Below, in pieces: positions 42,937 through 50,706 of a DNA stretch of 64,000 nt; the stretch's first letter is position 1, and each line of letters opens with the position of its first letter. The stretch lies in assembly GCA_963844205.1 (NCBI GenBank), contig CAWJNK010000013.1:434001-498000 (forward strand), given 5' to 3'. The stretch comes from DASSUW01 sp963844205 (lineage in GTDB: Bacteria > Actinomycetota > Thermoleophilia > Solirubrobacterales > Solirubrobacteraceae). The notes below the pieces were generated by a model, which saw nothing but the letters and a program-made list of their open reading frames with translations, searched no databases and had not been told where the DNA came from. The translations under genes and the position numbers were made by a program.

Positions 42937-44384
42937 GCGGCCAGCTCGCGCGGACCGGCGATCTCGGGCGGGATCACGATCGCCCGCTTGAGGACCTTGC
43001 CGGTGACGCCGTGGGGCAGCGCCGCGGCGAGCCAGACCCGCCGCGGGTACTTGGACTCCGCGACGCGCGCGCGGACGTAGTCGCGCAGCTCGTCCTCGGT
43101 CACCGTGGCGCGCTCCGCGACGACCACGCAGGCGACGACCTCCTCGCCGAGCAGCGGGTCCGGCACCCCGAGCACGGCCGCCTCCACCACGTCGGGATGG
43201 CCGTGCAGGACGTCCTCGATCTCGCGCGGGTGGACGTTGCGCCCGTCGCGGATGATGAGCTCCTTGGCGCGGCCGACGATCCGGAACGCGCCGTCCTCGT
43301 CGACGCGGGCCAGGTCGCCGGTGCGCAGCCAGCCGTCGTCCGACAGCACCGCGCGGGTCTCGTCGGGCCGGCTCCAGTAGCCCTTCATCACGTTTGGGCC
43401 GCGGACGACGATCTCGCCGACGCCCTCCGGCGAGACGTCGGCCAAGCGCATCTCGACGCCGTCCACCGGCGTGCCGATCGACCCCGGCCGGCGCGGCTCC
43501 GACGGGCGATTGAACGACGCGACCGGCGACGTCTCAGTGAGCCCGTAGCCCTCGAGGAGGCGCGTGCCGAGCGTCGCCTCGCACGCGTCGAGCAGCTCCG
43601 GCGCGAGCGGCGCGCCGCCTGAGATGCACATCCGCAGGGCGGGCGCGTGCAGTCGCCCGCCGCCCGCCAGCAGCCGCGCGTACATCGACGGCACGCCGAC
43701 GAGCACGCTGATGCCCTCCAGCGGCTCGAGCCGCTGCGCGAGCACGAGCCGCGCGCCGGCCAGCATCGGCGCGTTCAGCGTGCAGGTCTGCCCGAACGCG
43801 TGCGCGAGCGGGAGCGCCCCCAACACGGCGTCCGCGGGCGTGAACCCGAACAGCTCGGCCGTGACGCGCGCGTTCGACAGCAGGTTCGCGTGCGTGAGCT
43901 CGATGCCCCGCGGCTGCCCGGTCGTGCCCGAGGTGTAGGTGATCACCGCGGTGTCCCCGGCGTCGCGCTCGACCGCGGCGTCCGGCTCGGCCGGCGGCGC
44001 GCCGTCGTCGAAGAACGATCCCGGCGCGACCAGCCAGGTCGACTCGTCCGCGGTCCGCAGCAGCCCCCGCCACGCGATCAGCAGCGCCGGGCCCGCGTCG
44101 GCGAGCGCCGCTCGCAGCTCGGCGCCCTTCAGGTCGACGTCGAGCGGGACGGCGATCGCGCCGGCGCGCAGGATGCCGTAGTAGGCGGCGACGAACTCCG
44201 GGACGTTGGGCGCCATCAGCGCGACCCGATCGCCTGGGCCGACGTTCTGCGCCGCGAGCCGCCGCGCGACGTGCGCGCCGGCCCGGTCGAGCTCCGCGTA
44301 CGAGACGCGGCGACTTCCGCGCCGCAGTGCCTCCCGCCGGGGGTGTCGGCGCGCGCTGTCGATGAGGACGGTCGCGAGGTTCAC
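42933..44384 (-). CDS. AMP-forming acyl-CoA synthetase, second paralogue
   Basis: 483 residues, closely related in architecture to the ligase at 35276-36685: YTSGTTGQPRGIELTHANLL, GYGLTETSPVASFNRP, RTGDLARVDEDGAF and VTGKVLKR. Both start NLA..L..(S/T)ARRHP, so they are paralogues from one duplication. It lies upstream of and overlaps pucR, and is divergent from the liv operon with 223 bases between. It would activate the acid brought in by that importer (inference). Confidence 0.92.
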   Translation of the reverse strand: MNLATVLIDSARRHPRREALRRGSRRVSYAELDRAGAHVARRLAAQNVGPGDRVALMAPNVPEFVAAYYGILRAGAIAVPLDVDLKGAELRAALADAGPALLIAWRGLLRTADESTWLVAPGSFFDDGAPPAEPDAAVERDAGDTAVITYTSGTTGQPRGIELTHANLLSNARVTAELFGFTPADAVLGALPLAHAFGQTCTLNAPMLAGARLVLAQRLEPLEGISVLVGVPSMYARLLAGGGRLHAPALRMCISGGAPLAPELLDACEATLGTRLLEGYGLTETSPVASFNRPSEPRRPGSIGTPVDGVEMRLADVSPEGVGEIVVRGPNVMKGYWSRPDETRAVLSDDGWLRTGDLARVDEDGAFRIVGRAKELIIRDGRNVHPREIEDVLHGHPDVVEAAVLGVPDPLLGEEVVACVVVAERATVTEDELRDYVRARVAESKYPRRVWLAAALPHGVTGKVLKRAIVIPPEIAGPRELAA

Positions 44385-44436
44385 GCGTGCCCGACGCTAG
44401 TTCGTCCGCCGGGACGCGCGCATCGTGCGCCGGTGC

Positions 44437-44458
44437 CAACCGTTGCCGGCGGCGGTTG
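44437..44458. promoter_or_regulatory. inverted repeat CAACCG-N10-CGGTTG before the second acyl-CoA ligase
   Basis: Perfect 6-bp arms (44437-44442 and 44453-44458), about 55 bases upstream of the ligase-pucR start. The half-site word CAAC/GTTG is the same as in the shared element at 44481-44519, in the opposite arrangement. Possible autoregulatory site. Confidence 0.35.
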
Positions 44459-44480
44459 TGACGCGCGCACAGCGCCTCGC

Positions 44481-44519
44481 GGAGTTGTCAGCGGACGACA
44501 ACGAACGGCGCCCGAACTT
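44481..44519 (+). promoter_or_regulatory. element shared with the acyl-CoA ligase/PhaC operon promoter (copy 2)
   Basis: GGAGTTGTC (44481-44489), 9 bases, CAACG (44499-44503), 12 bases, ACTT (44516-44519), the same words and spacings as at 35185-35223. In this copy the core is a perfect palindrome, GTTGTC-N7-GACAAC (44484-44502). It lies 89-127 bases before livF, in the intergenic region shared with the divergent ligase-pucR operon. Confidence 0.55.
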
Positions 44520-44607
44520 GAGGCGTCGGATGCCGAGGTTCGCGCCTCCGGGCGGCCATAGGTTGCCGCCTCGTCGCCACCCCGGCGACCGCGGAGAGAG
44601 GAGAGAG

Positions 44608-45360
44608 ATGGCCCTGCTCGAGGTCCAGCAGGTGCAAGTCCGGTACGGCGGCGCGGTGCTCGCACTCGAGCACGTCTCGCTCGACGTCCACGCCGGCGCG
44701 ACCGTCGCGCTGCTGGGCGCCAACGGCGCCGGCAAGACGACGCTGCTCCGCGCCATCGGCGGCCTGCTCGCGTACCACGGCGGTGCCGTGGTGAGCGGCG
44801 ACATCCGTTTCGACGGCCGCTCGACGCTTCGCTCCGACGCGGCGCGGCTGGTGGCGCGCGGCCTCGCCCAGACGCTCGAAGGCCGCCGCGTGTTCGCCGA
44901 CCTGACCGTCGGGCAGAACCTCCGCCTGGGAGCGTTCACGGCGCGCGAGCGCGGCATCCGCCGCGACGTCCTCGAGCTGTTCCCGATCCTGGGCGAGCGG
45001 CTCGACCAACCGGCCGGCCTGCTGAGCGGCGGCCAGCAGCAGATGCTCGCGATCGCCCGGGCGCTGATGGCGCGGCCGCGGCTGCTGCTGCTCGACGAGC
45101 CGTCGCTCGGCCTGGCGCCGATCGTGGTCGGCGAGATCGCCGAGGCGCTGCAGCGGATCGCCGCCGCCGGCACCGCGATCCTGCTCGCCGACCAGAGCAC
45201 CACGCTCGCGCTGCGCGCGACGGGCCACGCCCATCTCCTGGAGAGCGGCCGTGTGCGGATGAGCGGGGCGACCGACGAGCTGCTGCTCGACGACGCCGTG
45301 CGCGCGTCGTACCTCGGGACCGCCGGCGGGCACGCGCTGGTCGAGGAGGAGGCGGCATGA
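44608..45360 (+). CDS. livF: branched-chain amino acid-type ABC transporter ATPase LivF
   Basis: 250-residue ABC ATPase: Walker A GANGAGKTTL, Q-loop region, signature LLSGGQQQMLAIARAL, and Walker B LLLLDEPSLGLAP, the LivF form. ATG preceded by GAGAGGAGAG. First gene of a five-gene overlapping importer operon, which is an unusual order with ATPases first and the binding protein last. Energises uptake of a small acid or amino acid. Confidence 0.93.
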   Translation: MALLEVQQVQVRYGGAVLALEHVSLDVHAGATVALLGANGAGKTTLLRAIGGLLAYHGGAVVSGDIRFDGRSTLRSDAARLVARGLAQTLEGRRVFADLTVGQNLRLGAFTARERGIRRDVLELFPILGERLDQPAGLLSGGQQQMLAIARALMARPRLLLLDEPSLGLAPIVVGEIAEALQRIAAAGTAILLADQSTTLALRATGHAHLLESGRVRMSGATDELLLDDAVRASYLGTAGGHALVEEEAA

Positions 45361-46136
45361 GCCTGCTCGAGGTCAGCGGTCTCACGCTCCGCTTCGGCGC
45401 GATCACCGCGTTCGAGGACGTGAGCTTCGACGTCGACCGCGGCGAGCTGTTCGCCGTCATCGGCCCGAACGGCGCCGGCAAGAGCTCGCTCTTCAACGCG
45501 CTCTCGCGCGTGCATGAGCCGGACGCCGGCAGCGTGCGCCTCGACGGCCGCGACTTCCTCCGCGTGCGCCGCGACCGGCTCGCGCGCCACGGCGTCGCCC
45601 GCAGCTTTCAGAACCTCGGCGTCATCCCGCACCTCACCGTGCTGGAAAACGTGCTCGTCGGCCGGCATCACCTGATGAGCAGCGGGATCGTGCGCGGCGG
45701 CCTCGGGCTCGCGCGCGGCGAGGAGCGCCGGCATCGCGACGCCGCGCTCGACGCGCTCGACTTCGTCGGCCTCGCCGCGCACGGTGGGACGCCGGTGCAG
45801 CTGTTGCCCTACGGGCACCGCAAGCGGGTCGAGCTGGCGCGGTGCCTTGCGATGGAGCCGAGCCTGATGCTGCTCGACGAGCCGGTCGCCGGGATGAACG
45901 CCGGCGAGCGCGCCGAGATCACCGCGCTGATCCGCCGCCTGCGGACCGAGCGCCCGGTGACCGTCCTGCTCGTCGAGCACGACATGGGCATGGTCATGCA
46001 GGTCGCCGACCGCATCCTCGTGCTCGACTTCGGCGTGCCGATCGCGATCGGCACGCCGGAGGAGATCCAGGCCGACGAGCGCGTCATCCGCGCGTACCTG
46101 GGCGAGGAGACGCCCGGAGAGGCGGTGGCGGCATGA
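45357..46136 (+). CDS. livG: branched-chain amino acid-type ABC transporter ATPase LivG
   Basis: 259-residue second ATPase, with Walker A GPNGAGKSSLFNAL, LivG-type C-loop LLPYGHRKRVELARCL and Walker B LMLLDEPVAGMN. It has the LivG/BraF C-terminal extension (IAIGTPEEIQADERVIRAYLG). ATGA overlap with livF and with livH downstream. Pairs with LivF at the membrane. Confidence 0.93.
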   Translation: MSLLEVSGLTLRFGAITAFEDVSFDVDRGELFAVIGPNGAGKSSLFNALSRVHEPDAGSVRLDGRDFLRVRRDRLARHGVARSFQNLGVIPHLTVLENVLVGRHHLMSSGIVRGGLGLARGEERRHRDAALDALDFVGLAAHGGTPVQLLPYGHRKRVELARCLAMEPSLMLLDEPVAGMNAGERAEITALIRRLRTERPVTVLLVEHDMGMVMQVADRILVLDFGVPIAIGTPEEIQADERVIRAYLGEETPGEAVAA

Positions 46137-47020
46137 CCGAGTTCCTCCAGCTGCTCTTCCAGGGCGTGTCGCTGGGCTCGACCTACGCGCTCGTCGCGCT
46201 CGGGTTCGCGGTCGTCTACCGCTCCAGCGGCGTCATCAACTTCGCCCAGGGCGCGATGCTGCTGCTCGGCGCCTACGCGGTGTCGTGGCTGGCGGTCGAT
46301 GTCGGGCTCGCGTTCGGGCTCGCCGTGCTCGCCGCCACGATCATGCTCGCGCTCGCCGGCGCCGCGCTGCACGGGCTGGTCCTGCGCCGCGTCGTCGGCC
46401 AGCCGACTTTCGTGCTCGTGATGATCACGATCGGGGTCGGCATCGCGGTCACGCACGGCGTCGAGGCCGCGTTCGGTCCCGACCGCCGCCTGCTCGGCGA
46501 CCCGTGGGGCTCGTCGGCGTTCGAAGTCGGCGGCGTGACGATCAACACCGTCAAGGTCTGGGGCATCGCTTGCACAGCGGCGGCGCTCGGCGCGTACTTC
46601 GCGTTCGATCGCTACACGCGCTGGGGTCTCGCGATGCAGGCGACCGCGGCGGACGAGGAGGCGACGCTGTCCGTCGGCGTCCCCGTCCGCCGCGTCCACG
46701 CCGGCACGTGGGCACTGGCCGGGGCGCTCGCGACGCTCGGCGGGCTGTTCCTCGCCGGCTTCCCCGGCGCGCCGCAGCCGGCTCTCGGCGACGCCGCTCT
46801 GCGCGCGTTCCCGGCCGTCGTGGTCGGCGGCCTCGGCTCGCCGGTCGGGGCGGTCGTCGGCGGCGTGCTGATCGGCGTCGTCGAGGTGCTCACGTCGGGC
46901 TACGCGCCCGAGTCGCTCGGGACGAACTTCTACGCCGTCGCGCCCTACATCGCGATGATCGCGATCCTGCTGGTCAGGCCGTACGGCCTGTTCGGCGCCC
47001 GGCCCGTGGAGCGTGTGTGA
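46133..47020 (+). CDS. livH: branched-chain amino acid-type ABC permease LivH
   Basis: 295 residues, about eight membrane helices; conserved N-terminal GVSLGSTYALVALGFAVVY and NFAQGAMLLLGAY, and the ATPase-contact region RYTRWGLAMQATAADEEAT. Overlaps livG by 4 bases and livM by 1 base (TGATG). Confidence 0.93.
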   Translation: MTEFLQLLFQGVSLGSTYALVALGFAVVYRSSGVINFAQGAMLLLGAYAVSWLAVDVGLAFGLAVLAATIMLALAGAALHGLVLRRVVGQPTFVLVMITIGVGIAVTHGVEAAFGPDRRLLGDPWGSSAFEVGGVTINTVKVWGIACTAAALGAYFAFDRYTRWGLAMQATAADEEATLSVGVPVRRVHAGTWALAGALATLGGLFLAGFPGAPQPALGDAALRAFPAVVVGGLGSPVGAVVGGVLIGVVEVLTSGYAPESLGTNFYAVAPYIAMIAILLVRPYGLFGARPVERV

Positions 47021-47976
47021 TGCGCGCGCGGCTCGTCCTCCTCGCCGTCGCGGGAGTCATGCTCGTGCTGCCGTTCCAGCTCGGGACGTCGGCACTCACG
47101 ACGGCCACGTTCGTCGTCATCGCCGCCATCGGCGCCACCGGCCTCAACGTCCTGACCGGCTACGCGGGCCAGATCTCGCTCGGCCATGCGTTCTTCCTGG
47201 CCGTCGGCGCGTACACCGGCGCCAAGCTCGGCGAGGACCTCGGCTGGAGCGCCGCGCTGTGGATCCCGGCGGCGGGCGTCGCCGCGGGTGCCTGCGGCGC
47301 GCTCGTCGGGCCGGTGGCGCTCCGGCTCAGCGGCCTCTACCTGGCGATCGTGACGCTCGGGCTCGTCTTCATCGGCCAGCACGTGTTCTTCAACGCGGAG
47401 TCGCTCACCGGCGGGCCGCAGGGGCGCACGTTCCCGCCCGTCTTCGCCGGCCCACTCGACGCCGGCGCACTGCTGATCGACACCAACGGCCTCTACTACT
47501 ACCTCGCCCTCGCGCTGCTGGCCGTCGCCACCGCTTTCGCGTGGAACGTGCGGCGCACCCGCAGCGGCCGCGCGATGGTCGCCGTGCGCGAGCGCGAGAT
47601 CGCCGCCTCGGTGATGGGCATCGACGTCCGCCGTGTCAAAGTCGCCGCCTTCACGGTCGCCGCGTTCATGGCCGGCTTGAGCGGCGCGCTCTATGCGTCG
47701 TACCTGAGCTTCGCGCAGCCGGGCGAGTGGAGCCTGCTGCTGTCGATCCAGTTCGTCGCCGCGGTGATCGTCGGCGGCATGGGGACGGTGGCCGGGCCGC
47801 TGCTCGGCTCGGCGGTCGTCTTCGCGCTTCCCACGCTGCTCAAGGAGTTGCCGTTCCTACCCCAGGAGGCCGGCCTCGCGTCGATCGCCTACGGCCTCCT
47901 CATCGTCGCGTTCCTCGTCCTCCAGCCACGAGGGCTGGCCGGACTCGTCAACCAACCGAAGGAGGCTCACTCGTGA
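47020..47976 (+). CDS. livM: branched-chain amino acid-type ABC permease LivM
   Basis: 318 residues, about nine membrane helices. The LivM signatures GLNVLTGYAGQISLGHAFFL and GRAMVAVREREIAASVMGID (EAA-like loop contacting the ATPases) are present, ending LVLQPRGLAGLV. Forms the heterodimeric channel with LivH. Confidence 0.93.
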   Translation: MRARLVLLAVAGVMLVLPFQLGTSALTTATFVVIAAIGATGLNVLTGYAGQISLGHAFFLAVGAYTGAKLGEDLGWSAALWIPAAGVAAGACGALVGPVALRLSGLYLAIVTLGLVFIGQHVFFNAESLTGGPQGRTFPPVFAGPLDAGALLIDTNGLYYYLALALLAVATAFAWNVRRTRSGRAMVAVREREIAASVMGIDVRRVKVAAFTVAAFMAGLSGALYASYLSFAQPGEWSLLLSIQFVAAVIVGGMGTVAGPLLGSAVVFALPTLLKELPFLPQEAGLASIAYGLLIVAFLVLQPRGLAGLVNQPKEAHS

Positions 47977-49259
47977 GACCGTCCATCCTGGCCGTGGCCG
48001 CTGTGGCGGCCACGGGCCTCATCCTCGGTGCCTGCGGCACCGGCGACGCCGAGAACACCCCGAGCGGCAGTGCCGCCCAGGGCTCGCTCAAGACCGGGCC
48101 CGGCGTCGACGCATCGACCAAGACCATCCGTGTCGGCGACCTCAATGCGCTCAGCGGCCCGGCCGCGGCGCTCGGCAAGCCGGTCGCCGCCGGCCACCAG
48201 GCGTACTTCGACGCGCTCAACGCCCGCGGCGGGATCGACGGCTGGAAAGTCGAGCTCGCGGTCGAGGACACCGGCTACCAGCCGCAGCAGCATGTCCAGG
48301 CATTCAACGCGCTCAAGGGCGACATCGCGATCCTGAACTCGTTCGGGAGCCCGACGACGAAGGCGATCCAGCCGCAGTTCCAGCGTGAGAAGCTCGTCAC
48401 GATCCCGGCATCGTTCGACTCGATCTGGGGCACCGACCCGACGGTCGCGCCGGTGGGCACGCCGTACAGCATCGACGTCGCCAACGCGCTCGACTACGCG
48501 ACCGACGGCGGCGCCAAGAAGCTGAGCGTCGGGATCATCTACCAGAACGACGAGTACGGGGCCGACGGCCTGCGCGGCTTCGAGGCCGCCCGCGACTCGC
48601 TCGGGTTCACCGACGCCGGCCACCAGTCCTACAAGCCGGGTGACACCGATTTCACGGCCCAGGTGCAGAAGCTCAAGGCCGCCGGCGCCGACGCGGTGGT
48701 GGTGACCGCGCTGCCGAGCGCCACCGGCCCGATCGTGGGCACCGCGGCGACGCTCGGCTTCACGCCGCAGTGGATCCTCCAGGGTCCCTCCTACGTCGAG
48801 CAGCTGATCACCGAGGACGGCACCGCGAGCGCCAAGCCGACCCCGGTCGCCGCCGCCCTGAAGGGCGCGATCGTCACGTCGTTCTCCGCCCCGTGGGGCG
48901 CCGAGGACGCGCCGGGCATGGAGCAGCTCGTCGCCGACCAGGAGCAGTACGCCCCGGAGCAGACGCCGAGCATCTACTTCGCGCTCGCGTACTCGCAGGG
49001 CATGGTCGTCGAGCAGATCCTGCGCAAGGCGATCGAGTCCGGCGACCTCAGCCGCGAGGGCATCCTCGCCGCCAAGGCAAACCTCGGCGAGGTCGACCTC
49101 GGTGGGATCACGCCATCCGTGACCTACACGCCCGAGGGCGGCCCGCCGTCACGGACGACGCTGATCACCGAGATCGACCCCAGCGTGCCCGGGTTCCTGC
49201 GGGCAGTCGAGCCGGCTCACGACAGCGACGTCGCCGAGTCGATCGACATCGCGCAGTAG
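47973..49259 (+). CDS. lipoprotein substrate-binding protein of the Liv-type importer
   Basis: 428 residues. A signal peptide with lipobox LILGAC (Cys near residue 21) anchors it outside the membrane. Then a type I periplasmic-binding fold: IRVGDLNALSGPAAALGKPVAAG, YQNDEYGADGLRGFEAARD and ALPSATGPIVGTAATLGF. GTG start with AAGGAGG seven bases upstream, stronger than the other genes in the operon, consistent with higher binding-protein output. Ligand unknown; with two acyl-CoA ligases around it, an organic or aromatic acid is as likely as an amino acid. Confidence 0.9.
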   Translation: MRPSILAVAAVAATGLILGACGTGDAENTPSGSAAQGSLKTGPGVDASTKTIRVGDLNALSGPAAALGKPVAAGHQAYFDALNARGGIDGWKVELAVEDTGYQPQQHVQAFNALKGDIAILNSFGSPTTKAIQPQFQREKLVTIPASFDSIWGTDPTVAPVGTPYSIDVANALDYATDGGAKKLSVGIIYQNDEYGADGLRGFEAARDSLGFTDAGHQSYKPGDTDFTAQVQKLKAAGADAVVVTALPSATGPIVGTAATLGFTPQWILQGPSYVEQLITEDGTASAKPTPVAAALKGAIVTSFSAPWGAEDAPGMEQLVADQEQYAPEQTPSIYFALAYSQGMVVEQILRKAIESGDLSREGILAAKANLGEVDLGGITPSVTYTPEGGPPSRTTLITEIDPSVPGFLRAVEPAHDSDVAESIDIAQ

Positions 49260-49267
49260 GAGCGCGC

Positions 49268-49293
49268 GGGAGCCCGTCACGCGACGGGCTCCC
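49268..49293 (+). terminator. liv operon terminator hairpin
   Basis: Perfect 11-bp arms GGGAGCCCGTC and GACGGGCTCCC with a 4-base loop, 8 bases after the binding-protein stop. No U-run. Confidence 0.75.
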
Positions 49294-49808
49294 ACGCATC
49301 CGGCGGTTCCGCGGTGCCCGTGGTTGCCGAAGCAGAGCGCGGCGAGGAGGATTTGGAGGCGCGCGGTGGACGCGGTCACGCGGTAGAGGCCGTCGCGGGC
49401 GGTCGTCGGCATCGTGCGTGGCTTGTTCCACGAGTCCACCACCACTGGCGTCAAGGAACAACGTCAACTGCGCAGGTAAGGGAAGCGGCGAGCCGCGCTC
49501 GGCTGCCGAGTGTCCGGTTTTCGACCTGGGAGGGGGAAAACCGAGCGCTCGGCTGTCGAGTGTCGAGTTAATTCCCTCTAGCGGTATTAGCTGGACACTC
49601 GACCCGCGACGGGCTCGATCCCGCCTCCCTCCAAGCCCGAAGTTCGTCCCCCCTAGGCCAACAGGATCTTCCCGTCGCGCTCGACGACCTCCAACGTGGG
49701 CAGCGGCAACTGGGCGGGGCCTTGCGTCGGCGTTCCCGTCGCCGGATCTCGCGCCCGTGTACCTCAGCGGCGGTCTGGTGCTGGCGCTCTACGGGGTTGT
49801 GGGCGGTG
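49294..49808. other. gene-free, repeat- and hairpin-rich stretch
   Basis: About 515 bases with no convincing gene. The only protein-like trace is a short minus-strand C-terminus ending at 49653 (LPLPTLEVVERDGKILLA), possibly the tail of a lost gene. The middle (49496-49603) is full of direct and inverted repeats. It includes an AT-rich patch (49565-49592) that stands out from the surrounding GC-rich DNA. The rest (49294-49460) shows nothing recognisable. Confidence 0.6.
49496..49603. repeat. 19-bp direct repeat plus inverted copy and nested hairpins
   Basis: CGCTCGGCTGCCGAGTGTC (49496-49514) recurs at 49546-49564 with one change. A partial inverted copy, GACACTCGAC, is at 49594-49603. Between the direct repeats lie CGGTTTTC (49515-49522) and GAAAACCG (49536-49543), perfect 8-bp arms around 13 bases, and the 12-bp palindrome CCGAGCGCTCGG (49541-49552). 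The inverted copies bracket an AT-rich loop. Could be a structured RNA, a protein-binding cluster or the scar of a mobile element. Confidence 0.6.
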
Positions 49809-50129
49809 CTCGGCGTGGCGCAGACCGCGCCGGAGCTGCAGGAGACGCTCGACGGGTACACCGGCGCTTCGCACGCCCGAGTCATGGCTGACACCGAAGC
49901 CGACACGGTCGACGTCCGGATCATGGATGACGGGATCGGGGGCGCGAACCCGGCCAAGGGCAGCGGCCTGCGCGGGCTCGCCGACCGTGTCGCGGCGCTC
50001 GACGGCTCGCTCGAGGTCGACTCCGAGCCGGGGCGCGGCACGACCGTCCACGCCCGGATCCCAGTCGGGCCGGAGACCCGCGTCGAGGTCAGGCAGCCTG
50101 CGCCCGCATCCGCGGCGCCCGCCAGGTGA
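49809..50129 (+). pseudogene. C-terminal relic of a NarL-type histidine kinase
   Basis: From about 49860 the plus-strand frame matches only the end of an HATPase_c domain: GASHARVMADTEADTVDVRI, N-box-distal DDGIGGANPAKG, GSGLRGLADRVAALDGSLEV and SEPGRGTTVHARIPV. The sensor, His-box and N-box are missing and nothing upstream restores them. The 3' end overlaps the cupin gene by about 40 bases. A fragment left after deletion. Confidence 0.7.
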
Positions 50130-50625
50130 GCGGCGCCAGCAGCAGGCGCTGGACCCCGACGCTGAGCCACGGCGCATGCGCCACCTGTTCGTACCGGCGC
50201 GCCAGGGTGGCGAGGTCGCGCAGCCTGCGCGGCAGGCCGCGGCGGTTCAGGAGCCCGGCTTCGGCCATCGCGACGACCTCGACAAGCATCTCCTCCATCG
50301 CCAGCGCGGGCCGGACCTCGACCCGCACCCGCGCCTCCTCGTCGCCGGCGTTGGCGAACGAGTGGACGACGCCGGGCGCGACCTCGACGACATCGCCGGG
50401 CTCCGCGTAGCGCTTGCGCAGGCCGACCCGGAACCGCATCCGCCCCTCGACGACCTCGAACCGCTCGGTCTGGATCGGGTGGACGTGCAGGATCGGCACC
50501 GCGCCGCCGGGTCGCAGCCCGAGCTCGAACGCGAGCAGCTCGCCGCGCGTGGTCTCTGAGGTATGAGTGAAGGTGAAGCGCTCGCCGGTCACGGGGTTCT
50601 CGAGGGCGTGTCCGGGGTTGATCAT
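50089..50625 (-). CDS. cupin-domain protein divergent from an AraC regulator
   Basis: 178 residues: cupin motif 1 ILHVHPIQTERFEVVEG and motif 2 PGDVVEVAPGVVHSFANAGDE (about residues 45-105), followed by a helical C-terminal part (LPRRLRDLATLARRYEQVAHAPWL). Probably a small sensor or isomerase-type cupin. Its promoter region (80 bases) is shared with the AraC regulator, which may control it. Confidence 0.82.
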   Translation of the reverse strand: MINPGHALENPVTGERFTFTHTSETTRGELLAFELGLRPGGAVPILHVHPIQTERFEVVEGRMRFRVGLRKRYAEPGDVVEVAPGVVHSFANAGDEEARVRVEVRPALAMEEMLVEVVAMAEAGLLNRRGLPRRLRDLATLARRYEQVAHAPWLSVGVQRLLLAPLTWRAPRMRAQAA

Positions 50626-50706
50626 GGAGAGCAGTCAACCGCCGAATCGCGAGACTGTCCATGGCTAGGAAGCGCGAAAGCATGCGCGATCGTCTACGAT
50701 TCCTGG

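Noticed and set aside
44608..49259. The liv-type operon as a urea (urt) or dedicated leucine transporter
   Set aside because: No urease or urea-specific genes adjoin it, gene order differs from urtABCDE, and the ligand cannot be read from sequence.
6055..49472. Identical 13-mer AACGTCAACTGCG at 6055-6067 and 49460-49472
   Set aside because: Dozens of 13-base matches are expected by chance in 64 kb; the first lies in a terminator loop and the second in unrelated sequence.
49496..49603. CRISPR array
   Set aside because: Only two direct copies with one 31-base spacer and internal palindromes; no cas genes and no regular repeat series.
49260..50088. tRNA gene or integrase attachment site in the repeat region
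   Set aside because: No cloverleaf-like arrangement, GTTC-type T-loop or CCA end was found, and there is no integrase gene in the window.
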